Position numbers and translations under genes: made by a program. From the NCBI GenBank assembly GCA_044374295.1, contig JBILOU010000003.1, positions 15,523-79,522 on the forward strand: a DNA stretch of 64,000 nucleotides, given 5' to 3'. A model generated the notes under the pieces. It was given only the letters and a program-made list of their open reading frames with translations, ran no database searches and had not been told where the DNA came from. This DNA is from CAIZGX01 sp044374295 (GTDB taxonomy: Bacteria > Bacteroidota > Bacteroidia > Flavobacteriales_D > Sanyastnellaceae). This document shows, in pieces, positions 1 to 8,264 of this stretch (position 1 is the first letter of the stretch; each line of letters opens with the position of its first letter).

Positions 1-501
1 CAGATAGGTCAGCTCATTATTCTTGAGGCTCAATTGCTCATTCCTATGCTCGACCTTCTCGTATAAATCAGTTACATCTCTGAGCGCTGCTTGATTCGCA
101 CTCTGTGCAAATACAAATTCATACATGGTGTCATGTATGGGAAAGTCATTAATCGTCAAATTATAATCTTTTATCAAATAATTCGAATTGATTATCGGAT
201 TACAAATAAAAAAGAAACTCTCATCTATGGCGTGAACACCCGATTTGTATCGTTGATTTTTATTCTTTACTGAAAGAAATACCAATTCATCAAAAGACGC
301 ATTCTCTGTGGATAGTTTTGAAACAACTTCATTGAATGGCTTCGATAATGTAAAAAGATTTTCAAGCTGGCAGTTAGAAATATTAGCACCTAACGCCTTT
401 TCTAAAAGAACTGAACAATAAATCACCTTGCCGGAAGCATCCACTTTGAAAAAAAGTGGGGCTGTACGATGCAGGATATTCTCTAACGAACTTAAGACCA
501 T
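1..501 (-). CDS. HNOBA-domain signalling protein, N-terminal part (cut by window edge)
   Basis: This reading frame starts at an ATG at 501 and stays open to the window edge, giving 167 visible residues. Residues about 12-135 resemble the HNOBA (heme-NO-binding-associated) PAS-like domain found next to the heme domain in soluble guanylate cyclases: an opening 'PLFFKVDASGKVIY' strand pair, a 'FFFICNP' strand at 96-102 and the family-typical 'NDFPIHD' at 118-124. A charged coiled coil follows from about 136. It overlaps the end of the H-NOX gene by 10 bp, so the two are almost certainly co-translated. The output domain lies outside the window; in related operons it is often a histidine kinase or a cyclase, but that cannot be seen here. 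Confidence 0.8.
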   Translation of the reverse strand, partial: MVLSSLENILHRTAPLFFKVDASGKVIYCSVLLEKALGANISNCQLENLFTLSKPFNEVVSKLSTENASFDELVFLSVKNKNQRYKSGVHAIDESFFFICNPIINSNYLIKDYNLTINDFPIHDTMYEFVFAQSANQAALRDVTDLYEKVEHRNEQLSLKNNELTYL

Positions 502-1037
502 GTTAAAAGAAAAGTAACGGTAGTGTTTTCATCAACGCTACTCTCAATTTCTTGTATCACTACTTCTTTGTCAAACCTCTTGGCTAGACCCTTTATCAGC
601 CCATATAGCATTGGAATCATTCCAATCCTATGGCTTTTGTAAAGCAACTCAATCGAATTTTCCTGTTCGTTTCTGCATTCAAATTGCGGTGGAGCAAGCT
701 CAGGCATGAGGTTGGTAACCCGACCATGTAACATATTCAAGTTTTTCAGAAAAGCGGGAAAACTATCACCGGCCAAATTTAGCATTTCACCATACCCCTT
801 CTCTGCTGTATACAAAATCCAATATTCGCCAAAAGCCTCTAACAAAGTATCTGCTGGCACATTTAAAATTTCACTTGCGGCACCAACCAATTTAAAAGTA
901 AGCTCATCCGGATAAGGTTTCAAGGTCATGAATCCTTCCGAATTAAATCCTGCTTTATGCTTGATCTCTTCCCATTTCTCTATTCCGAATCTTTCAATAA
1001 TTAGCTCTTCAACAGCCCTGTTAACAATCCCGTACAT
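492..1037 (-). CDS. H-NOX heme-nitric oxide/oxygen-binding sensor protein
   Basis: A stand-alone H-NOX protein of 181 residues, the usual length of the domain. It opens with 'MYGIVNRAVEELI', typical of the family. The proximal heme ligand is His104, and the YxSxR motif that binds the heme propionates is present as Tyr133, Ser135 and Arg137. H-NOX proteins are cytoplasmic and bind NO (some also O2), passing the signal to a partner encoded nearby. Here the next gene overlaps by 10 bp and encodes an HNOBA-type domain, so that protein is the obvious partner. A lipoprotein gene lies 10 bp upstream. I cannot tell from sequence alone whether the heme pocket favours NO or O2. Confidence 0.93.
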   Translation of the reverse strand: MYGIVNRAVEELIIERFGIEKWEEIKHKAGFNSEGFMTLKPYPDELTFKLVGAASEILNVPADTLLEAFGEYWILYTAEKGYGEMLNLAGDSFPAFLKNLNMLHGRVTNLMPELAPPQFECRNEQENSIELLYKSHRIGMIPMLYGLIKGLAKRFDKEVVIQEIESSVDENTTVTFLLTWS

Positions 1038-1047
1038 ACTATTTGTT

Positions 1048-1548
1048 TTATGGCTTCAAATAAACCGGTGAGTAAACTGTATTCGAAAAATTCAAATCCC
1101 TATCGCAGATGCGCACTGCAAATCGGCATGTATCAAATCCGCTGGCCAAGTAATAACCCGGATACATTTGAACCGTTATGGTTCCCTTCTGAGTTTTATT
1201 CTGTCCGGGCGGAGAGGCCCAAGGCACACGGTAGTAAAAAGGGACGGCATTAGGATTTAAACATGGGTCTTCGCTTATTTGCATCCAAGTGCCATTTCGC
1301 AATTCTTCATACACACAAAATAGGTTATAGCGCGTATCGCAATTACCAAAGACACCAGACGTATCCTCTTGACCAAGTCCTACATTTCCATCTCCATCGA
1401 TAAAATCAACCTCTACAAAAGCACTATCGCCGCTCGCCGTCATTCTCACTGCCTGTATGCTAGGCTCATCTGGATAAGTCTCTACTTTCAAGCAACTGGT
1501 CACAACTAAGACTAGGAAAATAAAAAGTGGTATACTAATATTTCGCAT
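1048..1548 (-). CDS. Hypothetical lipoprotein upstream of H-NOX
   Basis: A 166-residue protein with an SPII signal peptide: a hydrophobic stretch followed by 'VVTSC', with Cys19 as the lipidation site. The mature part has the acidic pattern 'VDFIDGDGNVG' near residues 48-58 and 'ICDRDLNFSNTVYSPVY' at the end, suggesting a beta-rich domain of a type common among uncharacterised Bacteroidota lipoproteins. I do not recognise a named family. It is the first gene of the minus-strand operon leading into H-NOX (10 bp gap) and is divergent from the 1566 gene, with only 17 bp between the two start codons. A role in the gas-sensing pathway is possible only by position. Confidence 0.75.
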   Translation of the reverse strand: MRNISIPLFIFLVLVVTSCLKVETYPDEPSIQAVRMTASGDSAFVEVDFIDGDGNVGLGQEDTSGVFGNCDTRYNLFCVYEELRNGTWMQISEDPCLNPNAVPFYYRVPWASPPGQNKTQKGTITVQMYPGYYLASGFDTCRFAVRICDRDLNFSNTVYSPVYLKP

Positions 1549-1565
1549 CTTTGTAAATATAGCAA

Positions 1566-2558
1566 ATGAAGGTCATAACAGAGAAGCGCATGATAGATTT
1601 TACGAAAGCAACTTCTGAAAATTTTAACTCCTTGGCGCTCTCAACTTTCCATAACCAATTGAAGGAAACACCCGTTTTCGGACAATTTTGTAAAGCTTTA
1701 GGTAGAGATTTTCATTCCATAAAACATTGGAAAGAATTTCCGTTTTTACCCATTTCATTCTTCAAAACACACCGCGTTTGCCAAGATAAACCGGTTGTGC
1801 AAACTTTCGAAAGCAGCGGCACAGGCGGGAATCGCAGTCAGCATTTCGTCAACGATCTTTCATTTTACGAGCAGTCCTTTTTCCCTACATTTCAGGATTA
1901 CTTGGGAACACCCCTCAAGGATGTTAGTCTATTGGCTTTACTTCCCTCCTATTTGGAGCGAAACAATTCTTCGTTGGTTTATATGGCGAATGCCTTGTTA
2001 CCATTTGCCCACGAAACATCTGGATTTTTCATGAATGATTTCGAAGCATTAAAAAATCAAATTGTAGCGAACGAAAAGAATGGAGTGAAGACTCTTCTGC
2101 TTGGTGTTTCTTTCGCTTTGCTCGACTTTTCAGAACTCTATCCCATGCGATTAAAACATACTTCTGTAATGGAAACTGGAGGAATGAAGGGAAGAAAGGA
2201 AGAACTCACCCGAAGCGAACTTCACGCTGCTTTGAGCGAGGCTTTTCAACTCAAAGAAATACATAGTGAATACGGCATGACCGAACTTTTTTCTCAAGCT
2301 TATTCCAAGGGAAACGGGATATTTGTTTGTCCACCTTGGATGAAAGTGGTGTGTCGCGACATTCAAGATCCGTTGTCATTACTCCCTGCTGAAAAGCGCG
2401 GTGCACTTAACATTATAGACCTTGCCAATCAGAATTCCTGTTCCTTTATTGCCACCGAAGATATTGGGATAGTTCATGAAAATGGCACCTTCGAAATACT
2501 CGGCAGAATGAATCATGCCGAAATTAGAGGATGTAATTTACTTTTTTCTGAATCCTAG
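1566..2558 (+). CDS. LuxE-like acyl-protein synthetase / adenylate-forming enzyme
   Basis: A 330-residue protein resembling the LuxE acyl-protein synthetase group of adenylate-forming enzymes, which activate an acyl chain with ATP. The phosphate-binding loop is visible as 'ESSGTGG' (residues 82-88), and 'SEYGMTELFSQ' near 235-245 is the second adenylation motif. The segment 'IATEDIGIV...GRMNHAEIRGCN' at the C-terminus matches the end of the adenylation domain. No carrier or reductase partner is encoded next to it, so the substrate is unknown. Met9 (1590) is an alternative start and would match the usual 'MIDF' opening of relatives; the -7-like element CATCTTTG at 1546-1553 fits either. Confidence 0.72.
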   Translation: MKVITEKRMIDFTKATSENFNSLALSTFHNQLKETPVFGQFCKALGRDFHSIKHWKEFPFLPISFFKTHRVCQDKPVVQTFESSGTGGNRSQHFVNDLSFYEQSFFPTFQDYLGTPLKDVSLLALLPSYLERNNSSLVYMANALLPFAHETSGFFMNDFEALKNQIVANEKNGVKTLLLGVSFALLDFSELYPMRLKHTSVMETGGMKGRKEELTRSELHAALSEAFQLKEIHSEYGMTELFSQAYSKGNGIFVCPPWMKVVCRDIQDPLSLLPAEKRGALNIIDLANQNSCSFIATEDIGIVHENGTFEILGRMNHAEIRGCNLLFSES

Positions 2559-2662
2559 GCAACCATTTAATTTCTCCTTCGTCTTTAATACAGAAGTTCC
2601 TAACTTCTTATCCAAATTGAAATGTGTTGGGCAGGACAATTTGGTGATATGATTTCCTAAAC

Positions 2663-2703
2663 AAAATAAGCAGGGGGTTCCAAAGGGGACCCCTGCTTAT
2701 TTT
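2663..2703. terminator. Bidirectional terminator hairpin between convergent genes
   Basis: An inverted repeat with a 14-bp stem (AAAATAAGCAGGGG paired with its complement) and a small inner loop. It lies between the ends of the LuxE-like gene (plus) and tyrS (minus) and is flanked by A/T runs on both sides, so it can work in both directions. Its left-hand arm is non-coding and its right-hand end touches the tyrS stop codon. Confidence 0.85.
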
Positions 2704-3979
2704 AAAGACATTTCAACAAGAAGTAATTTTTCTTTCCGCGTTGAAGAATGACCAATTCACCATGAATCAAAAAACTTGCGTCTATCTTCGATTCAAGTGA
2801 TACTTTCTGCTTGTTCACCGCTATGCTATTCTCTTGTAACGCTCTTCTGGCCTCTCCTTTAGAAGGAAGGAATCCAGAATTAACAAGAACGTCTACGATA
2901 TCAGCACCCGCTTCTATTTCGGTCTTACTTACGGTTCCTTGGGGAACACCTTCGAAAATATCTAACAACATTTCCTTGGGTAACGAATCGAATGCGCTGT
3001 CTTTCGAGAATAGAATTCCAGAAGCTTGAATGGCTTGTGTTGTATCTGCTGCGCTGTGTACGCGTGTAGTAATATCTTCAGCCAATGCTTTCTGTAACGC
3101 GCGCATTCCTGGATCTAACGCATGTGCTGCTTCTAGCGCTTCTATTTCTTCTTTTCCTTTCAAGGTGAAAATGCGAATGAAGTTCTTTACGTCTTCATCG
3201 CTTGCATTCAACCAAAACTGGTAGAATTTATATGGTGAAGTGCGTGCAGCATCCAACCAAACATTTCCACTTTCCGTTTTACCGAACTTCGTTCCGTCTG
3301 CCTTTTTAATAAGCGGAGTAGTCAAGGCAAAAGCGCTTCCTCCGTCTATTCTACGAATCAATTCTGTTCCTGTAGTTATGTTTCCCCACTGATCTGAACC
3401 GCCCATTTGAAGGGTAATCCCGTGGTTCTTCCACAAATAATAAAAATCGTATCCTTGAATAAGTTGGTAGGTGAATTCAGTAAAACTCATACCCTCTCGG
3501 TCTTCACCGCTAATTCGGTTTTTCACCGAATCCTTCGCCATCATGTAATTTACCGTCAAGCGTTTTCCCACATCGCGAATGAACTCCAAGAACCCCATTT
3601 CTTTAAACCAATCGTAATTGTTTACGATTTCCGCAGAACGGTCTCCACAATTGAAATCTAGAAAACGCTCCAATTGCTTTTGCTGACATTCTTGGTTGTA
3701 GCGAAGTTCTTCTTCACCCAATAAATTTCTTTCGGCCGATTTACCGCTTGGATCGCCTACCATTCCAGTTGCCCCACCAATAAGGGCTACAGGCTTATGT
3801 CCACTTTGTTGAAAATGCAGGAGGGTCATAATCTGAACCATATTCCCCACACCCAATGAGCTTGCTGTTGGATCAAATCCGATGTATGCCTTGCGCATTT
3901 GCGCATTTAAATGTGCCTCTGTTTCCGGGATACTGTTATGTAACATTCCTCTCCATTGCAACTCCTCTACAAAATTCAT
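2702..3979 (-). CDS. tyrS: Tyrosyl-tRNA synthetase
   Basis: A class I aminoacyl-tRNA synthetase of 425 residues that charges tRNA-Tyr. The fold signature 'FDPTASSL' (35-42), the 'GGATGMVGDPSGK' region (68-80), the tyrosine-binding 'QMGGSDQWGN' (191-200) and the KMSKS-type loop 'KFGKT' (231-235) are all present. An S4 RNA-binding domain occupies roughly 355-420. One oddity is the HIGH motif, which reads G-V-G-N at 43-46, with Gly where the first His is normally found. The gene follows murF with a 29-bp gap and probably shares its transcript; it ends at a strong hairpin. Confidence 0.95.
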   Translation of the reverse strand: MNFVEELQWRGMLHNSIPETEAHLNAQMRKAYIGFDPTASSLGVGNMVQIMTLLHFQQSGHKPVALIGGATGMVGDPSGKSAERNLLGEEELRYNQECQQKQLERFLDFNCGDRSAEIVNNYDWFKEMGFLEFIRDVGKRLTVNYMMAKDSVKNRISGEDREGMSFTEFTYQLIQGYDFYYLWKNHGITLQMGGSDQWGNITTGTELIRRIDGGSAFALTTPLIKKADGTKFGKTESGNVWLDAARTSPYKFYQFWLNASDEDVKNFIRIFTLKGKEEIEALEAAHALDPGMRALQKALAEDITTRVHSAADTTQAIQASGILFSKDSAFDSLPKEMLLDIFEGVPQGTVSKTEIEAGADIVDVLVNSGFLPSKGEARRALQENSIAVNKQKVSLESKIDASFLIHGELVILQRGKKNYFLLKCL

Positions 3980-4008
3980 CGTTCTAATTTTTTACGAAAA
4001 TACAACCA

Positions 4009-5277
4009 TTAAATCACTTCCTTCAATTGTTCCAAGCGCATTCCGCGCGAACCTTTCAACAAAACAATTCTTCCCTTCACTTCATTCAATTTCAAATAGG
4101 CCAATGCATCTTGAGCATTTATCAATTCCGTTGCTCCAACCGATTGAAATTCCTTCCCAATGAAAATACCTTCCAAACCTAACTCCTTTGTTAGATTGAA
4201 AATCTTCAGGTGCTCTTCATGGGCATATTCCCCCATTTCAAACATATCTCCGATAATGAAAAACGTGTTTTCCATTTTCGAAAGATTCAACAATGCCGCC
4301 TCCATACTGCTTGGATTCGCGTTGTAGGCATCGAGAATAACTTTGTTTTTCCCTGAATCCCACCACTGACTGCGATTGTTTTCCGGGGTATAAGAAGAAA
4401 TGGCTTTACTCATTAAATCGGAAGAAACTCCAAATTCATGTCCAACCGCAATTGCAGTTGCCATGTTGTACAAATTATAAGTACCCGCCATTTGTGCATG
4501 ACAAACGTGTTTCACATCTTCCGAAGGGGTGCTGAATTCGAATGAAAGTGTTGGATGCTCTGCTACTATTTCCAAATGAAATCCACCGGAATTGAATCCG
4601 TATTTTTTATGTGGAAAACGCTCGGCCATAGCATCTAAATGTGCCAATTCCGTATTGACCAAGCACATTCCGTTATGGGTCGAAACATAATCAAAGAGTT
4701 CACCCTTTCCTTTTATAATCCCTTCCACCCCACCGAATCCTTCAAGATGAGCCTTCCCGATGTTGGTAATGACTCCGTAATTCGGCATGGCATATTCGCA
4801 GTAAGATGCAATTTCTCTTTGATGATTCGCACCCATTTCGATGATTGCTATTTCGCAATCGGCAGGAACAGCCAAAAGCGAGAGAGGCACACCAATGTGA
4901 TTGTTAAGGTTGCCGTGTGTTGCGAAAGTCTTGTACTTCATGCTTAGCACTTCGCGCATAAGTTCTTTGGTGGTGGTTTTTCCATTGCTTCCCGTAATAC
5001 CAATAACAGGAAAAGAAAAGGTTTCGCGGTATTGTTTGGCCAGAGCCTGAAGAGCCTTCAAACTATCATCAACGCGCACTACCTGTTCAGAATCGAATCC
5101 AACCTCTTCGTCAACCACTACGAGAGAAGCACCTGCATCCAATGCCTGCTTAGCAAAATGATTTCCATTGAAATTGTCTCCCTTCAGAGCGAAGAAAATA
5201 TCATTGGGATGAACGTTGCGCGTGTCTGTTGTTACACGACGTACTTCGAGATATTTTTGAAATATTAATTCAATCAT
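4009..5277 (-). CDS. murF: UDP-N-acetylmuramoyl-tripeptide--D-alanyl-D-alanine ligase
   Basis: A cytoplasmic Mur ligase that adds D-Ala-D-Ala to the peptidoglycan precursor. The ATP-binding loop 'GITGSNGKTTTKE' is clear, followed by 'EMGANHQREI' and 'NPSSMEAAL', all in the order expected for MurF. I start at the ATG at 5277, giving 422 residues and the normal 'MIELIFQKYLEV' opening. An in-frame GTG at 5295 lies inside the gldJ terminator stem and is not a plausible start. A near-consensus -7 element lies at 5282-5289, so the gene probably has its own promoter straight after the terminator. tyrS follows. Confidence 0.95.
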   Translation of the reverse strand: MIELIFQKYLEVRRVTTDTRNVHPNDIFFALKGDNFNGNHFAKQALDAGASLVVVDEEVGFDSEQVVRVDDSLKALQALAKQYRETFSFPVIGITGSNGKTTTKELMREVLSMKYKTFATHGNLNNHIGVPLSLLAVPADCEIAIIEMGANHQREIASYCEYAMPNYGVITNIGKAHLEGFGGVEGIIKGKGELFDYVSTHNGMCLVNTELAHLDAMAERFPHKKYGFNSGGFHLEIVAEHPTLSFEFSTPSEDVKHVCHAQMAGTYNLYNMATAIAVGHEFGVSSDLMSKAISSYTPENNRSQWWDSGKNKVILDAYNANPSSMEAALLNLSKMENTFFIIGDMFEMGEYAHEEHLKIFNLTKELGLEGIFIGKEFQSVGATELINAQDALAYLKLNEVKGRIVLLKGSRGMRLEQLKEVI

Positions 5278-5281
5278 GGTG

Positions 5282-5289
5282 CTAAAATA
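5282..5289 (-). promoter_or_regulatory. Putative murF promoter -7 element embedded in a terminator tail
   Basis: On the minus strand the sequence reads TATTTTAG, one mismatch from the Bacteroidota TAnnTTTG element. It is 5 bp from the chosen murF ATG and coincides with the T-rich tail of the gldJ terminator. The match is imperfect. Confidence 0.4.
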
Positions 5290-5290
5290 A

Positions 5291-5314
5291 AACACCCCGC
5301 AGTTGCGGGGTGTT
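5291..5314 (-). terminator. Rho-independent terminator of gldJ
   Basis: On the minus strand AACACCCCGC and GCGGGGTGTT form a 10-bp GC-rich stem around the 4-base loop AACT, followed by TTATTTT. It lies 23 bp after the gldJ stop codon and just before murF. Confidence 0.9.
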
Positions 5315-5337
5315 GTGTTTTTAAAATTTCAGAAAGA

Positions 5338-7098
5338 TTACTCTCCTCCTTTCGCTCCAATACCCGATGGTGAACCTACGCGGTCCATAGCGCAACGGAA
5401 TCCGAGAGAACGACTAGACTTTCTTTCATCCATAAATCTTCTTGTACTTGGAATGTTGTAATACACACGATCTTCCCAGCTACCGCCTTTGTATACACGT
5501 GATCTGTTGTTGATTAAAGTAGTTTTACCATAATCATACATACGATCTGCACGATTTTCAAAGTCTGGGTTCAAATATTTCGAACTGCTTTGGAAATCAC
5601 CATCGTTGTAATCAATGTTATCTGCCTTGCGATAGTTTGTTCTGTTGATGTTTTCTTCCAACGAAACGTTTCTCATTTTCTGACGACCTGAGGTGCTTAC
5701 AATAAAGTTCTCGATGTTATCTACCATAGTGTAGGCGATATCGGCTTCTGAACTGCGAATCAATTCCATGATTTCATCCATGATAGCCATAGATTCTTCC
5801 TCACGACGTTGGTCACGCTTCTCGATAGCTTGATCTATCTTCACTAAGCTTTGATCTAACACTTGAATATCTTTCTCTCCGTACTTACTACGCGTAATCA
5901 AAGAAGAGTCTTTCAAACTTTCCAAATACCTTTTCACTTCATCAACATCGTACAGGTTGTAGGTCAACTTGTCTGCAACTGTTCCATCGCTGTTCAATGT
6001 TTTTGTTTTGTAGACGTTACCTCTGTATGGACGGAATTCAGAACGATCCTCATCTGTAAGCGGACGATAAACGTCAGCTACCCATTCAGAAACGTTACCC
6101 GCCATGTTGTACAAACCGAAATCGTTTGGTGGGTATTGATAAACCGGTGCAGTGATATCTGCATTATCGTTTAAGTATCCAGCAACACCCATCGCATCTC
6201 CGGTTCCACGCATGAAGTTTGCACGCATTGTACCGAAATACTCAGTTCCGTTGTCTCCGTTACGAACATAGTGACCATTCCAAGGATAGGTTCTACGATC
6301 TGTGATTAATTCTTGGTAAGAGTTTCCAATAAGCGCCATTGCAGCGTACTCCCATTCTGCCTCAGAAGGCAGGCGGTAACGTGGCAAAAGAATTCCGTCT
6401 TCCATTCTAACTTTGCGGAAAGGATCTCCTTTAGGATTGTAGTTAGGGAGTCCCTCTCCTAATTGCTCTCCTTCGTATTGACCATTGAAGTAAGTTTCTG
6501 TTGTAAAGTGCTCATCGGCACCTTGAGCTGCCAAATTGTGGGCAATAAAACCTTCACGAACAAGGATTTGCTCATTCACACGATCTGTTCTCCAAGAACA
6601 GTAGTCATTTGCCTGTAACCAACTAACACCTACTACAGGGTAATCTTGGTAGGCCGGATGACGCAGGTAAAGCTCTACGTACTTCTCCATATCTTGGTCC
6701 TTCTGTCTCCAACAGTTTGTATCTGGTAGAGCACGGCCGATTAATTCTGGGTATGAATCTGCGTAAACCATCTCCAACCAGTGCAAATAATCTAACCAGT
6801 GTTGATTAGTTACCTCTGTCTCATCCATATAGAATGAACTCACGGTTACGGGAGTTTGCAAATGATCCCAAGTGTAGTTTACGTCATCTTCAACGCGACC
6901 CATTGAAAAGCGGCCGCCTTCAATGAATACTAAACCTGGACCGGTCTCTTGACCAGCATATTCCACTCTGTCGAATCCTCCGTTATCAGGATTGTTGTAC
7001 TCCCAACCCGTAGCAGTGGAACGATTCTCTTCACAAGAGTTAAGGATAACCATACCTGAGAGGGCGAGTGTTGTTAAGATTAATTTAAAGTTTTTCAT
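5338..7098 (-). CDS. gldJ: Gliding motility lipoprotein GldJ
   Basis: A 586-residue lipoprotein with signal peptide and lipobox ending at Cys22 ('VILNSC'). The body is an FGE/sulfatase-modifying-factor-like domain starting 'GPGLVFIEGGRFSMG' near residues 54-68 and ending 'GGSWEDR...SLGFRCAMDR', interrupted by a helical charged insert around 395-480 that is typical of GldJ. GldJ is required for gliding motility and for stability of the T9SS component GldK in Flavobacterium. It is an outer-membrane-associated structural protein, not a known formylglycine enzyme. It follows the porP/sprF-like gene by about 40 bp and ends at a strong terminator; porU and porV lie just across the divergent promoter region. 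Confidence 0.93.
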   Translation of the reverse strand: MKNFKLILTTLALSGMVILNSCEENRSTATGWEYNNPDNGGFDRVEYAGQETGPGLVFIEGGRFSMGRVEDDVNYTWDHLQTPVTVSSFYMDETEVTNQHWLDYLHWLEMVYADSYPELIGRALPDTNCWRQKDQDMEKYVELYLRHPAYQDYPVVGVSWLQANDYCSWRTDRVNEQILVREGFIAHNLAAQGADEHFTTETYFNGQYEGEQLGEGLPNYNPKGDPFRKVRMEDGILLPRYRLPSEAEWEYAAMALIGNSYQELITDRRTYPWNGHYVRNGDNGTEYFGTMRANFMRGTGDAMGVAGYLNDNADITAPVYQYPPNDFGLYNMAGNVSEWVADVYRPLTDEDRSEFRPYRGNVYKTKTLNSDGTVADKLTYNLYDVDEVKRYLESLKDSSLITRSKYGEKDIQVLDQSLVKIDQAIEKRDQRREEESMAIMDEIMELIRSSEADIAYTMVDNIENFIVSTSGRQKMRNVSLEENINRTNYRKADNIDYNDGDFQSSSKYLNPDFENRADRMYDYGKTTLINNRSRVYKGGSWEDRVYYNIPSTRRFMDERKSSRSLGFRCAMDRVGSPSGIGAKGGE

Positions 7099-7140
7099 GA
7101 TTTCCTATTTTATGAAATAACTGTTGGGTTTCTTGTATAA

Positions 7141-8127
7141 CTAAAAAGAAGGACACGCTATTGTGCGGAACTTCGGTTTTCTTGGGCGGCAATCGAAATT
7201 AATTCCCAAAGACACTTCATGCGATCCGCCGGTAGCCGGAGTCAATGCACTTACAGTAATGTCATAACTGTAACCTACACGAATATTATCATTTTGCAAA
7301 CCTAAGGTAGCAATGAAACTATCGCTGTATCGTTGTCCGAACAACATTCCACGGAACCAAACTCCTGCAACGATTGGACCTTTGGTTACATACATACCAA
7401 GATTCAATTGTTGGAATTCACCTTGACGGCGATAAAGGATATTTGGAGAAAGTGTGCTTGAGTCCTTGTATTTCTGCTTAATTGGAATAACAGCTCCTGC
7501 GTGAACAGTGTACTTCATTGGAAGACGAGAAGTTCCTACAATTAAACTTTCGTTTGGCTCGTTCAGGTGATGAACAGCGAATCCGCCGTAAAACGTCTGG
7601 CTGAAGCCTAACACACCTGCAGAAAAATCGATATTCTTGATATTTCCTCCTCTTGGTATGTCATTCGTTTCGTAGATAAATCCTTTTCTTGGATCAATCA
7701 TATCTCCAAAAGTAAGTTTACTCCAATCCAAAGATTTTTGGAAGTATGATGCTTGGAAACCTGCCTTAATACTGAACTTACGATTAATCGCTTGTTGATA
7801 GGAATAAATCCCACTTACAACAGTCGTATTTAGTGTATTTTGCGCGGCGCGGTCATTCATGACCATTATGCCTAAACCACCCGAAACGGTTTCAACGTGC
7901 TGGTCATAACTGGCACACGTTGTTACGTATGCACCGGTTAATGACGGCCATTGGTTTCTGTAGTTCATTACAAAACGCGGACACTTAGAAGTCCCTGCAA
8001 ATGCGGGATTCAGGTAAAGTGGGTTGGAGTAAAACTGTGTGAACTCGGGATCTTGGGCCATAACATTTGTTACACCCATTACACAGATCATGAACCCTAA
8101 GAATTTTAATTTCATCGCAATCTTCAT
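7141..8127 (-). CDS. PorP/SprF-family type IX secretion outer membrane protein
   Basis: A protein of about 328 residues with a signal peptide ending near 'VTNVMAQ' and the family hallmark 'DPEFTQFYSNPLYLNPAFAGT' region right after it (quoted in part). The rest is a predicted 14-strand-type beta barrel ending 'EVSLGINFDCRPRKPKF'. PorP/SprF proteins sit in the outer membrane and many attach or export partner surface proteins with the T9SS. Starts at 8127 and 8115 both give a good signal peptide; I prefer 8127. The more distant ATG at 8187 would add a non-signal extension. It is first in the gldJ operon and divergent from porU. Confidence 0.88.
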   Translation of the reverse strand: MKIAMKLKFLGFMICVMGVTNVMAQDPEFTQFYSNPLYLNPAFAGTSKCPRFVMNYRNQWPSLTGAYVTTCASYDQHVETVSGGLGIMVMNDRAAQNTLNTTVVSGIYSYQQAINRKFSIKAGFQASYFQKSLDWSKLTFGDMIDPRKGFIYETNDIPRGGNIKNIDFSAGVLGFSQTFYGGFAVHHLNEPNESLIVGTSRLPMKYTVHAGAVIPIKQKYKDSSTLSPNILYRRQGEFQQLNLGMYVTKGPIVAGVWFRGMLFGQRYSDSFIATLGLQNDNIRVGYSYDITVSALTPATGGSHEVSLGINFDCRPRKPKFRTIACPSF

Positions 8128-8217
8128 TCGAAAGTTTGTAAAAAATATTCGATTCGAATAGCAATTATACAACATTTTTGCTTTCAAATAACATGGGGCC
8201 TAAACAATAAATCGGAA

Positions 8218-8225
8218 TATCTTTG
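8218..8225 (+). promoter_or_regulatory. porU promoter -7 element
   Basis: TATCTTTG matches the Bacteroidota TAnnTTTG consensus exactly, 39 bp upstream of the porU ATG in the divergent porP/porU spacer. I see no clear TTTG -33 element at the right distance. Confidence 0.6.
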
Positions 8226-8264
8226 GTTATTGGCAGGCCTCAAAGCAAAACCTTAGAAGATTAA

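Noticed and set aside
5278..5295. Longer murF frame beginning with GTG at 5295
   Set aside because: The GTG lies inside the gldJ terminator stem and the added residues have no homology; ATG at 5277 gives the normal MurF start.
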